64,000 bases of DNA from Melieria omissa. Its lineage: Eukaryota > Arthropoda > Insecta > Diptera > Ulidiidae. The notes below the pieces were generated by a model. It saw nothing but the letters and a program-made list of their open reading frames with translations, was not told the origin of the DNA and did not search any database. Of the stretch, positions 44,870 through 56,352 are shown in pieces (position 1 is the first letter of the stretch; the number at the start of each line of letters is the position of its first letter). The position numbers and the translations under genes were made by a program. The stretch is taken from assembly GCA_963971225.1 (NCBI GenBank), contig OZ020267.1, forward strand, positions 30,259,298 to 30,323,297, written 5' to 3'.

Positions 44870-45109
44870 TTTGCCCATTACCAGTCAACATTTTATGACA
44901 TTTGTTTTACAAGCAACAAAGTTATTGCATCTGAAGTGACAAAATGTGGTGTTACTGACACACAAATGAATATTGAACAAAGAGCCAATATTAAATTTGG
45001 TTTTGGCGCAACTTTTGGAAAACTTGGTAAAACTTTTACCAAAACATTTCAGTTGATGAAACAAGTTTATGGTGGTAATTTTTCAGGCCATGGTGGAGCC
45101 TACGAGTGA
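44870..45109 (+). pseudogene. Mariner 5' end: transposase HTH fragment
   Basis: An ATG at 44966 starts MNIEQRANIKFGFGATFGKL and continues GKTFTKTFQLMKQVYGG, the N-terminal HTH of a mariner family. An internal 12-bp insertion or duplication doubles the phenylalanine-rich part. Transposase similarity then ends. The ~90 bp upstream match the 5' UTR of the relic at 61.9-62.28 kb (shared TATGACATTTGTTT-type block), which shows that both came from one family. No catalytic domain remains. Confidence 0.75.
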
Positions 45110-45365
45110 TACTGAGCCTGTTCTGCCTCGCCCATCTCCTCCTTGGCCATCAAAGCCACTGTTAACAAATGGGTCACTGTGACCCAGGAGCGAGCAAGCA
45201 GGCAAGCTGAGAGCAGCGGCAGGTGAACGAAACTTATGTTTCCTGTCAACTCTGGTAAATGTTTACAGGTTCTTCTGTCACTATGCAGAAGGAACTGCAG
45301 GCAGTTAGTCAGGTTGATGATGGACCATTTTCTGTGGACAAAGCCCGTTGTAATACAACAAATTC

Positions 45366-45395
45366 CACCCGTTTGAAATGCGTATGCAACACTGT
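45366..45395 (+). repeat. Inverted piece of the type A SINE tail
   Basis: CCACCCGTTTGAAATGCGTATGC on + is the inverse of CATTTCAAACGGATGG at 45421-45436. The two could pair as a stem-loop. It may be the remnant of another SINE in the opposite orientation. Confidence 0.55.
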
Positions 45396-45400
45396 TTTGT

Positions 45401-45640
45401 CCAACATGTGATACAACACACATTTCAAACGGATGGGGAAAGGGAGGGGGACGGGGACCTACAGTTTAACGCCGAATCCGAACGGCGATTTGCAGTTTTT
45501 CGTTCACACTTGGAGGTTTTGCCATTGCCTGCCAAGAGCGCACTTGTGCGATTCTTGTAATTCTCATCTGCTTCATATGGATAGCGATAGAAGTAAATGA
45601 GTGTTTTTTCCAGCCCAAGCCAGGAATCGAAATGGCAGAT
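45401..45640 (-). mobile_element. Type A SINE, head-truncated
   Basis: The minus strand carries the type A body and tail: CCGTTCGGATTCGGCGTTAA, CTGTAGGTCCC, CATCCGTTTGAAATGTGTG. Toward 45640 only the B-box part TTCGATTCCTGGC of the tRNA head is left and the A box is missing. An inverted second copy of the tail lies just left of it (45366-45395). Confidence 0.8.
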
Positions 45641-45649
45641 AGGCATCAA

Positions 45650-46038
45650 AATTGAGACATTTGCCACCAAAGTGTAGGGAACACTTTGGCTCTTTAGCAA
45701 CTCAGAAGCTATCAAAATGTTTTCGGAGTTCGGGTTGATTCAAAATACATTAAAAATTCCTTTTTAAAATACATATTTTCTCATACTTTAGTCAAATCTG
45801 ATTTATTAAAACAACTCTTTGGGTGTCACTAATGGTTTCGATGTTCAAACTCTCGCAACATTTTCGTCCTGCAACGATTTTATTCCTCGGCAAAATTTCT
45901 TACGAAAGGTCGAAAGTTACCCCATATAAATTGATTTTTGATGTATTTTTATAATAAAAATAATATTTCGAAAGAACAGATATTTTAGAGGTTCTTTGAA
46001 TTCCCAAAGCCCACTTATGTGCGCCACTAAACATTTTT
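45650..46038. other. Non-coding, nothing recognised
   Basis: AT-rich sequence between the SINE and the hAT-like MITE, without frames or repeats recognised. Confidence 0.4.
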
Positions 46039-46046
46039 GTGTGCAT

Positions 46047-46831
46047 TAGAGTGGATTTAGTGTTGTATGGAGATTCTTAATAATGGGTTCTTGATGCTCC
46101 GCAACCTCTTATTTTATGCGGTTTGGTAAAAAAGTGCATGAGCCAACAAATTTTGGGGCTAGGGTGAGACTAAATGGCGGCTGATCGAGGTCAAAGTTCA
46201 CAAAAAAGCTGAGAAATTCGACAAAGTGCTCCACAGCTGGTCATAAGTTGCTCTTACAGGGTTAAAATCTATGACTGATCCCTCTGGCTTTCCCTACCGA
46301 GCATTTCTTTCAAACATATTCACCCCCTATCCCCAACCCTTCATGGGGCTCACATACAAAATGGTCGTTTTTATAAAATGCGCTCCCATTGCTCCCAGGT
46401 TGCCCCCAGATGTGTCAAATGTATGGCCGACACCCATTTATTTTCTCTTCCGAATGTTTCTTCCAAACATACCTACCCGCTAACTTCAAGTCTTAAGGGG
46501 GCTGCCATACAAAACTGGCCATTTTCTATGCCATTGGCTCCCCACTTGTAGATGTAGTAGTTAAGTAAGCGAGAAAACATCGTATCTCAGAAACTACTAA
46601 TCCGATTTCAACGATTTATTCAGCGATGGCCAACATTCTTGAGTACAAAAAATACAAAATTAATTAATGTTCAGAAATTTACCACCAGAGGGCGTCCCCC
46701 CTACGATCGGAGTTGTGTGGTTGTCAACTTTTGGGTTTCTACAAAGCAAAAATCAAAATATATTGTCGAAACCCCATTTACCTCCCTCCCTAGGTTGCGG
46801 TTACGAAAAATCGTGCATTAAATCCAGTCTA
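46047..46831 (+). mobile_element. hAT-like MITE, copy 2, complete (785 bp)
   Basis: Left end TAGAGTGGATTTAGTG and right end, on the minus strand, TAGACTGGATTTAATGCACG. It is flanked by 8-bp duplications GTGTGCAT (46039-46046) and GTGCGCAT (46832-46839) with one mismatch. An 8-bp duplication and a TAGAG-like terminus fit the hAT superfamily (inference). The interior is shared with copies 1 and 3 and contains no transposase. Confidence 0.85.
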
Positions 46832-46839
46832 GTGCGCAT

Positions 46840-48186
46840 ATATTGACAGATACATACGCAACTTGCTAACAGCATTTTTTCAGCGCTTTAATAAAAATCA
46901 TTCGAATGCAAAAAATGAAAAAAAAATTTATAACTCATTTGCAGTGCAAAAAAGCAAACACATTGTTGCCACTTTGCATTAAAATTGCAATGCTTGACTG
47001 AAATTGAAAATAAGCAACAACAATGCATGTCACTTAGCGCAAATGACTGCAAACAACAACAAAAAGCAAAAAGAAAATTCAAATAAAAATGAAACTTCAA
47101 ATAAAAATGGAAATGAAAATAAAATGTCGCATGCAACAAAGTCTGCAGTGAATATTATAGAAAAATCATTCAACTATAAAATAAAAATTCTGCCAGTGAG
47201 TGAGTGAAATGGCAATAAAGTATTAACGATAGTAAGGTGCAATAAAAAACGCGACAGGGGCCGCTGAATATGACAACGCAGTGCACAAGTCGATAAAGAG
47301 CACAAAGCACTAAATACTACAAAGTATTTACGCATAAATGCAGTGTCCGAAAATTGTATTTAAACGACACCGAGCACGACAACTGGCGGCGCGTACATAT
47401 TGTCAGAAATGTAGGGGGTCATAAATTTTTTAGCACCAAAAAAAAAATATGCATGCAGATTTGTGTCCATTGAAGAGGAATTAAATCGTTGCCAGGCAAA
47501 ATTGTTGCCCAAGTTCGAATGGCAAAAAGTCATTTGTGGCATTCGAGTGAACCTGACTTGACTGCTGATTGACGACGAGTGTTGGCGGAGAAGAAGAACA
47601 CACACACACATACATACTAATGTAAATGTTCAAAAATGCAAATATGTATGATGAGAATTGGCCCAATCACAAAAAAAAAATAACGAACAAATTTTACAAA
47701 AAGCAAATTTGCACAAAGCGAACAAAAAGGAACAATTTTTTATAACACAAGCAAGCAGCCAAACCAGCAGCACGAACGCCTGCAAATCTCTAAAAGCGGC
47801 GAATTATTTGGGCTATTGGTGGGTGGGGCGGGGTGGTGGGGGGTGGGAGAGAGGGGAAAGGTGGATGGTAGCCCGCATTTTGAAATGCTTAACCCTTGAA
47901 GAGAAATAAAAGTTAACACACAACAATGCTTACTGCCTTCAATTGAAGCAGGAAGATATGTGTATCACTAAATTTGAAATTAAAAAATTATAATATAAAA
48001 AATTTTTAAATTTACAATGGTACTTTCAGAAGGATCAATAAAAGGTTTTGTTCAAAATTTGAAAGTTAAAAATTACTTGAAATAGTTTTAAATTACCTAT
48101 TGGTCGGCTAAGAGGTCAAATTGCGCGCAATAGTGAGAAGCATAACAAGTAGATATTTCATATATTTTGTATATTTTACATTACAT
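46840..48186. other. Non-coding DNA
   Basis: AAT/CAA-rich DNA at 47000-47130, a G-rich run at 47822-47868 (GGTGGGTGGGG-type) and (CA)n near 47600. No gene recognised. Confidence 0.5.
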
Positions 48187-48194
48187 ATGTACAT

Positions 48195-48878
48195 TAGACT
48201 GGATTTAGTGCACCATTTTTCGACTTCGATGCTCCGCAACCTCTCATTTTATGCGGTTTGGTGAAAAAGTGCATGAGGCAAAAAATTTTCGGGGGTCAAA
48301 TTTCACAAAAAAGATGGAAATTTCGACAAATTGCTTCACAGCTGGTAAGAAGTTGCTCTTAGAGGGTTAAAATATATGAATGACCCCCACTAGTTTTCCC
48401 TACTGAACCTTTCTTTCAAACATATTTTCACCCTATCTCCAACCGTTGATGGGGCTTCCATACAAAATGGTCGTTTTTATAAAATAGGCTCGCATTGCTC
48501 CCAGGTTGCCCCCAGATGTATCAAATGTATGACCCACACCCATTTATTTTCCCTTCCGAATGTTTCTTCCAAACATACCTACCCGCTATCTCCAAGTCTT
48601 AAGGGGGCTGCCATACAAAACTGGCCATTTCCTATGCCATTGGCTCACTTGCAAATGTGAGGAAACATCATATCTCGTAAACTACTGAACCGATTTGAAT
48701 GATTTGTTCAGCGATCGCCAACATTCTTGAGTACAAAAATTACAAAATTAATTAAGGTTCAGAATTTCACCACCAGAGGGCGTCCCCCATACGACCGGAT
48801 TTGTGTCGTTGTAAACTTTTGGGTTTCTACAAAGCAAAAATCAAAATGTATTGTCGAAACTCTATTAACCTTCCCATT
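48195..48878 (+). mobile_element. hAT-like MITE, copy 3, right end lost
   Basis: Left end TAGACTGGATTTAGTGCACC is intact. The body follows copy 2 closely, for example CTCCCAGGTTGCCCCCAGAT and CCACCAGAGGGCGTCCCCC. Similarity ends near 48878, about 45 bp short of the expected right terminus, where the mariner relic begins. Confidence 0.85.
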
Positions 48879-48889
48879 TTGAATATACA

Positions 48890-50134
48890 GATAATATTCC
48901 GTAATAGAAAACTTCTCAGACAGTTTTATGATTGTTTGGCTCAGTTTTGTTTGAGCGCACGTCAAATATGGACACTAGCAAAGAGAAAATACGAGATATT
49001 TGTTTGACAGTTTTGTTCTTCGATAAAGACGAGAACTCAAACCAGAAAACCTGGTTTGACTAACCTGACCTGACCTTGACCTGGTAACTGAAAATATTAA
49101 TACTACTACTGTAACAGCCAATTATGCGCAATTTCAATTTCATTGATTCTGTTCCGATAATTTGATGTCAAAGATGCAACATGTCTTGAAAGGTCAATTG
49201 TAGAAAATGTGTTAAAAATCAATGAAAATGTCGAGTGCTATCGTCTTATAAGCACTTTTTTCACTGCCCGGAATCTGAACATTCCAAAAAAAACGATTTG
49301 ATACCACTTGAATAAAATTAAGTACAAACTTTATCTCGTTGCATAGCTGCCACTTGAGTTTACAATTAAAGCCTCGTAGACCAAATTTCCATTGCAAATC
49401 GCTGCCAAATCGCAACAAAGTCGGCCCATTTTTTACTTCAGCCAGAATTAAAAAAACAGTCTCTAAATTGAAAGAAAACGTCAATTTAAAAGTTATACAA
49501 TTTTTCTGCACCTTCTTCCTTTACTATGTCAAGATATACCATTAAAGAAACGTGTGTACTTCTCTTCTTTAAACTTAAATATTCAGTTTATGAATTTCGT
49601 ATTTTTCCTAAAACATCAAACTATCCTAAGGACCACCAAAAAATATATTCTTGAAACCACAGAGGGTTCAGACGTCCACAAAGCAGCATATTGCCATATG
49701 ACAACAAAATAGCGAAAAGGTTAAGCAAAAACGGTAGAAATGGAATCCCTGTGGATGCTGTAAACGGAGACTAAACCAGGATTGATGGTCAGAAAGGTTT
49801 TGCTGAGTGTTTGGTGTGATTGACAGAGAATCATCTACATTGAGCTGCTCTGCTCTTAATAAGGAACTGTTCTCTCTACAGTTGGATCCTCTGAAGGTAG
49901 CAATTACCCAAAAGCGGTCAATAGGATAGGAATTGTCTTCCATCAGGTCAATGCCAGGCCACACACTTCGTTAGTGACAGACCAGAAGCTGCGGAAGTCT
50001 GGTTTAGAAATTCGTATGCATCCAATTTATATTCCACACCTGGCCCCAAGTGATTACCAGTTTTTCTTGTCTACCAAATCATCGAAACAAACTTTTTAAA
50101 CATATAAAAATTTCCCATCTTGACCACCCAAGGG
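48890..50134 (+). pseudogene. Decayed mariner (irritans-type end)
   Basis: Fragments in order: GQLVENVLKINENVECYR-like text near 49190, LNIPKKTI near 49270, a stretch to about 49540, TKPGLMVRKVLLSVWCD near 49770-49820, RIIYIELLCS near 49825, VFHQVNARPHTSLVTDQKL near 49938-49995, and HLAPSDYQFFLSTKSSK near 50040-50090. The second catalytic Asp is Val (HQVNARPH). Part of the middle is out of register, as if about 100 bp had been inserted near 49490-49670. The right end CTTGACCACCCAA (50122-50134) is the inverse of the TTGGGTGGTCAAG terminus of irritans-subfamily mariners. The left end is lost against the hAT-like MITE. Confidence 0.8.
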
Positions 50135-50139
50135 TTAAG

Positions 50140-50770
50140 ATGCCAGCATGCTGAGTTCGTCATTCAGCTGCTTAATATTCGTAGGTTTATTTGATTGACT
50201 ACGAATTTCTCATTTATGCGCTGCCAGCGTTTCTTAGCTCAAACATTTTTTTTTTTGCCTTGTTCGTCTTTTTGTTTGTCTTTTGCTGAAAGTCTTTGAA
50301 TTTGTCTACATTTTTTTTTGTGCTAGTTTGATTTTTCGATTTTGTGATTTTTCAATCATCTTTACTTTCTTTTGTTGCATTATTTAAACTGTTCTAGTTA
50401 CATAGCTAAATACACAGTTGGCTACAGATGCAAGTACGTACTTGCAGATATCTACTCGCATCAATCATGAGCGCTGACCAAACACTCACACACATACACA
50501 TACACACACATAGAGTGGCAGCAAGTCAAAGTATCGAAATGGTTATGGATAGCAAATATTTGCCATGGCATTTGTTGTGGGCACAAAGGCAGAACAAGTT
50601 GTAGTAAAAAGCAAGAAAAAAAGGAAAAGAAGAAGAAAAGGGAAGAAGAAGAGCGAAAGCACAGTCAGGTTGGCGAGCAGTTAAGTACTATGGAAGTAGT
50701 ACAATCTCAATGATTTAATGGGATTGGAAAATGCCAGCAATGCGTGATTTTCAGGTCCGTTTTGATTTCT
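50140..50770. other. Non-coding, nothing recognised
   Basis: T-rich DNA, (CA)n at 50486-50508 and a purine-rich run GAAAAGAAGAAGAAAAGGG at about 50623-50650. No frames of note. Confidence 0.45.
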
Positions 50771-50774
50771 TATT

Positions 50775-51480
50775 TTTAATTTTTTTTAGTTTAAATTTTT
50801 TATTTATTATGTACATTTTGATTTAATTTTTTTTATTTTTCTTGTTCACTTGTATGTATTTGTTTTATTTATTTTTTGTTCTTAATTTTTTAGTTTAGTT
50901 AAAATTTTTTATTTTTTATGTACATTTAAATTTAATTTTTTGTTTTTCTTGTTCATTTTATGTATTTTTTTATTGAATTATTTGTTTTCAATTTTTTAGT
51001 TTAAATTTTTAATTTTTTATGTACATTTCAATTTAATTTTTTTATTTTTATTGTTCACTTTATGTATTTTTTTATTGAATTTTTTTTTAAATTTTTTAGT
51101 TTAAAGTTTTTATTTTTTATGTACGTTTTAATTTATTTTTTTTTATTTTTCTTGTTCACTTTATGTATTTTTTTTATTGATTTTTTTGTTTTTAAGTTTT
51201 TAGTTTACATTTTTTATTTTTTATGTACATTTTAATTTATTTTGTTTTTTAATTTTTCTTGTTCACTTTATGTATTTTTATATATAATTTTTTGTTTCTA
51301 ATTTTTAGGTTATATTTTTTATTTTCTATGTACATTTTAGTCTATTTTTTTTATTTTTCTTCTATACTTTACATATTTTTTTATTTAATTTTTTGTTTCT
51401 AATTTCTTAGGTAATTTTTTTTTATTCCTTTCTCTGAATTTAGTTGTTTTTTAATTCTCTTGTTCATTTTATATATTTTT
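50775..51480. repeat. AT-rich ~103-bp tandem repeat, 6-7 copies
   Basis: TTTTTATGTACATTTTAATT recurs near 50808, 50920, 51020, 51119, 51222 and 51329. Each copy is followed by TTTTTCTTGTTCACTTTATG and ATTTTTTTATTGAATTTTTTG. Over 80 percent A+T by eye. Confidence 0.9.
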
Positions 51481-51489
51481 TTATTTCAA

Positions 51490-54120
51490 TTTTTCTTATT
51501 TTTTCATTTTGTCGATACGAGTGTGCGGCAAATTGATGAGAGAAGGTCATGCTTTGCAAATATGCATAAAGCGTAATAAATTTTGAAGAGCAGCAAAGCA
51601 AGTAGCGTGCAAAATTTTTGTGGATTTTCTTTTTTAGTTGTTTTTTTTTTGGAAGCATTTCCTCTGAATTATATAAAATCGCATGCGATAATAAAGCGGC
51701 AATAGTGCCAAAGAGCAAAAGGGAGCGAGCATTCGAGAGAGAGACAGAGGGAAAGAAAATGATGAGCAAAGAAAGAAAGTGCAGCAAAAGCAGGAAGTGG
51801 CTGCATTGAACAGCTCGCAACGGAAGCATTGAAAACGCTGTAAATTATAAGGTCCGTCCGTTCGTTCTTCCGTCCGAATGTCTGTCTGTCTGTTTGTATG
51901 TCTGTGTGTTTGTCTGTGTGTTAGTTTGTCTGTGTGTTGGTTTGTCTATGGCGCTGTCTGTTCGTGCTGGCTGCATTTACATGGCACGCAAGCAGCCGAA
52001 ATGCCAAAAACCTTCACGCTGCACAACGTTGCGCAGTGTCGGCAGCATCGCGAGCCAACGTTGGCGGCATTAAGACAATTTCATGCTCATCTGCATAAAA
52101 TCAATTCCATTTTGAGACAATTTGAAGATTGGAATACAAATTTCGAATTATCAATGGGGGAATTGTGGCGATGGCAGCAGTAAAGCATCAACCAGCCAAC
52201 GGCAACTACCGACTGTCACGACAGCAAGTCAGCCAGCTGTAAGGTTGCTTGCTACTAGCAAAAAAAAAAATTACTGCTGCAACCATCAACACAATGAAGT
52301 GCTAAACAAACACACACACATGTATGTGTGTGTGTGTGTTTGAAAAGCGAGTGATGTGGCGCCGAAATATGCTTAGGGAAATTTCCGACAGCTTTTGCAA
52401 TTCCGCTGCGATGGAAATTTTCTGTGCGCTGCAGCGGCAAATTATGTGGTGGCTGCGGTTTTGACTGCTGCCCAATGCGACTTGCTGCAGCCGCAGCAGT
52501 TCAGCAATTTTTTTCTTTCTTTCTTTTTTTCAAATCAACTTTTTTTCAAATCAACTTTTTTAGTGAACACATTTTTTATTTCAATTCTATTCTTTTTGGG
52601 CAATTTTTATTGTACACTTTTGTTGCAGCACGCTGTCGCTATTATTGCAGCCATACCTATAGTTTTTGTTGCCATTGTAGCCATTATTGTTGTTGTTGTT
52701 GTTATTGTATGCTAACACGTCATGTGTAACCCAGATTTGTAGCGTTTCTTTTGTGAGCAAGAAAATGAGCAAAACCCCACAAAAAAACAAGCAAATTGTG
52801 GAAAATGAACAGCTAGAAATTGTTGTTGTTGTTGTAACGAATTTGCATGCAACAACGCTGTAAGAAACCATACCAAAAACCACATCGATTTTTGCGGAGC
52901 AAGCGTCATTCTTGGCTTAGTATGTTTTTTCAAAAAAACCAATATAATAAAAAAGTCAAAAACAAACTTTGTAAAAAAAATGAAACGAAATAAAGAAAAG
53001 CTGCCGGTTTTGCAATTTTTTTTCGCTTTTGTGCTTTTCTGTGTTCAATTTTTTCAACAGTTTTTGGTTTTCACTGTTCTGTTGTGTTTGTTGCATGTTG
53101 ACTAGATTCGTGTTGTTGTTGTTGTTGTTATTCTTATTGTTGTTGTTATTTTTGGTGCATAATAAACGACGTGAAAAACCGCAACTCACGGGTTAGACAC
53201 CAATTTTTATTTCAACCAAATTTTTTGTTGCTGTCGTTTTTATTTGCCAACCGAATAGAAAACTGCAACAGCAAAAATGAAATTTGTAAATTCACAAAAA
53301 CACACACAGTCACACACATACACACACATACACACGAAAAATAAAAATTTCAAAAACCAGCACAGCAACAACAAACTTGATATGGCACACCGCAACGTTT
53401 ACAAGGCGCCACTTCCGGACGCTGGCTGCGGCCATGCTGCGAAACTGCAGTGGCCACCAATAATTGGTTGCGCTGGCGAGGCAATTGGATTCGGTTGCCG
53501 CTGTCGCTGGCGGTTAGAAGTTGCAACACAATGTGTGGTCATGGCTTTCACGTCTTTCACAGACGAGCGACAGTGCTATGAGTGTTTGCAATGAAGTTTT
53601 GTTGTTGCTAAGTTTACACATACACAAATTTTTGTTAAAACAAAACCTTATTTTTGCAGTAATTTACAAAATATTTTACAACTTTAGGGCAGTTTTCTAA
53701 AAGTTTTCCATAACCTCATTACCAGTTCGTTCATTTGTGACTTCATTTGTTTTATTTTTCTGGTTTTCTTCACCATCCATGTCCACATTTTCACTGCCTG
53801 TCTTTTTTACTTATTTAGTCTGCAACCCATTCAAACGATTGCACGCGTGTTGCTCAGCAACAACTAATGCGCATTAAGCACAATTAAATAGCGAGTTGTT
53901 GTTGTTGTTGTTGTTCTAGCGTTGACCACATGGCGTGCCATCGAATCGTTGAACTCGGACACAAGTGTAGCATTTTCGTTTGCAGTTAATCAGCTGTTGG
54001 CATCTGGCGGTGTTGAGTTTTTGTTCTTGTTGTTGTTGTTGGTTCTTAAACGAAATGTAATGTGAGCAAAAAATCAATAAATTATAATACTTGGAAAAAT
54101 ATAACCAAATACCAGAGCTC
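51490..54120. other. Non-coding DNA with microsatellites
   Basis: GTCT/GTGT repeats at 51877-51950, (CA)n/(TG)n back to back at 52309-52340 (a potential hairpin), (GTT)n at 52688-52705, 52820-52836, 53112-53127 and 53895-53915, and (CA)n at 53310-53335. No gene supported. Confidence 0.5.
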
Positions 54121-54129
54121 AGGGGCTTG

Positions 54130-55620
54130 ACACGCAAATTTGTAGTCAATGGGACCAATAACTCTTAACTCTTTGTTGACCGCGATATATTTTTATGAAA
54201 AATACTTGTTTTATTTCAAATATTTTTATCATATTTGAAGTTAGTTTAAGACCACAGATGTCATAGCTATACTTTTTTTAAAAAAAGATCGAATTTTTTT
54301 AAACAATTCAAACAAAACAAATAAATAAAATATTTGAAGTCCACAAAACCCCATTAAATCATGTTTCTCTATACAAACCCTTGACCCATAGATCACATCG
54401 TCAGATTTTGGTGTTTCAAAAACTCAAAACACATGTCGAATTATTTCTCACTTGAAGTACTTTCATCAATGTTTGTCTGAACCCTTATTGAGATCATTAG
54501 ATTTTGATTTTTTCGAACAATGAAAAACATGTATCGAAGTATTTCTCACTTGAAGTGCTTTTACCAAGTTTGAAGTCAAAAAACCACTAAATCATGTTTC
54601 TCCATACAAACTTTTAACCCTTTGTTTACCGATTTAGATTTCGATTTTTGAAAAAATTAAAAAAACCTGGCGCTTTATTTATCATTTGTAGCACTTTCAT
54701 CAATTAATCATGTTTCCCCATACAAACTTTTAACCCTTTGATTACGCCGTTAGACTTCGATTTTCGACAAATTTAGAAACACGAGTTTTTGATTTCAAAT
54801 ATTTTCATCAATTTTGAAGCCAATGGGTTCATGGTTTTTTTTCGTAGTCTTACCATATACAAACCTTAACCCATTGTGGCCCCCGTTAAATTTTGATTTT
54901 CAGATAAATTAAAAACAGCTGTCGAATTATTTCTCACTTCAAGTGCTTTTACTAAGTTTGAAGTCAAAACCTAAATCATGTTTCTCCATACAAACTCTTA
55001 ACCCTTTGTTGACCCCTTTAGATTTCGATTTTCGAAAAAATTAAAAACACGTGTCCCTTTATACATCGTTTGGAACACATTCATTATTGGGTTCATGGTG
55101 TTTTTTCATAATCTTATGGACAACTCATAGTAGTCCCATTATACAAACCTTAACCCATTGTGGACCCCGTTAAATTTGGATTTTCAGACAAATTGAAAAC
55201 AGCTGTCGAAATATTACTTATTGGAAGTGGTTTGAAGTTTAAAGTCTAAGAACCACCAAATCACGTTTCCCATGCAAACTCTTAAACCCTTGTTGAATGC
55301 GTGAGATTTTGATTTAAAAAAACAAATTAAAAACACTTGATAAATTCTTATTTATTCGAAGTGTTTTCGCCAACTTAAAAGTTATTAGACCCATCGATTC
55401 ATGCTTTTTTCATTATCTTCCCGCATAAGAACCTTAACCCATTGTTGACTCCGTTAAGTTTTTATTTTCGAAAAATTGAAAATACTTCTCGAATTATTTT
55501 TGATTTAGAGTATTTTCACAAAAACCTCTTAAACCACATTTCTTTTTACAACATCTTAACCCATGTTTTGCCCTTTTTGGACCCCGAATTTCAAAAACAT
55601 CAGTTTTAGTGGAGATTCAT
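54130..55620. repeat. Dispersed repeat with internal tandem units (as at 5.64-6.21 kb)
   Basis: Recurrent TCATGTTTCTCCATACAAAC, CTTAACCCTTTGTTGACC and TCGAATTATTTCTCACTTGA, in units of roughly 200 bp, diverged from each other. The order of phrases agrees with the shorter field at 5.6-6.2 kb, including a last block with GGNCCCGA.TTTC.AAAA. No TIRs or coding sequence found. Confidence 0.7.
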
Positions 55621-55671
55621 TTGTAAAAGTTGGCCCACAGTTCAAGTTTCTTGTTTGTAGCTCTGGTAGTT

Positions 55672-56010
55672 GCAGCCACCCCAGCTCAGCTGGCTAGTGC
55701 GTTGGGCCGCGAGTCAAATGCGACGCTCGAACCCACGTTCAAGACTCCTTTACGCTAACACCGAAAAAAAAGAAAAACAAAAATTTTTCTTTCGGCGGCT
55801 GTCCTCTTAGCAGGAAATGGAAAACCTCTGAGATTAAAATTGCCTATGAAAAAGCTCCCAATTCGCCGTTCGGAATCGGCATAAAACTGTAGGTTCCTTC
55901 CAACCTTGAAAAATTCACACGCACAACATAGATGGTTGCGAGTAGCTAGACCTTAATCTCATAATCGGGCTGTCGTGCCAGTCCAGAAGAAAAAGAAGAA
56001 GAAGAAGAAG
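55672..56010 (+). mobile_element. tRNA-derived SINE, type B, plus strand
   Basis: Head CCCAGCTCAGCTGGCTAGTG (A box) and CGTTCAAGACTCC (B box). The body CCAATTCGCCGTTCGGAATC and CATAAAACTGTAGGTTCCTT is shared with 37.4 kb. The 3' end is CGGGCTGTCGTGCCAGTCC and the tail is (GAA)n. Possible imperfect 11-bp duplication CTCTGGTAGTT (55661-55671) and CTTTAGTAGTT (56011-56021). Confidence 0.85.
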
Positions 56011-56303
56011 CTTTAGTAGTTTGGGAAAAGCAATGATGAATCAATCAGTCAGTCAGTTAAGGTAACATATGTATAAAGATATGAGTTTTATGGGATGTGC
56101 CACGTCTCTTTTATGCAATGCCCAATAATGGGCAGATAAATCGATAATGATACCTACAGATTTCCGAATGACAAGACGCGAACTCCATGAATGACACAAC
56201 GTATCCACTGTGTGATACGCTTCGGCAATTCTCCGAGGCATGTTTTTTACGCATTAAGAATCTGACAGGTTGTACACAGATCTAACAGTTTCTGCAAAGA
56301 AAG

Positions 56304-56352
56304 AAAGGGTTAATGAAAAACATGTACGTATAATGTTTTTCATTAACCCTTT
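56304..56352. repeat. Perfect 20-bp-arm palindrome at a MITE end
   Basis: AAAGGGTTAATGAAAAACAT (56304-56323) and its exact inverse (56333-56352) are separated by 9 bp. The right arm runs into the first 6 bases of the MITE at 56347 and includes its TTAA. The left arm mimics a second MITE terminus in opposite orientation. Confidence 0.9.

Noticed and set aside
45170..45186. Perfect palindrome TGGGTCACTGTGACCCA as a nuclear-receptor-type site
   Set aside because: A single short palindrome without promoter or gene context is expected by chance in a window of this size.
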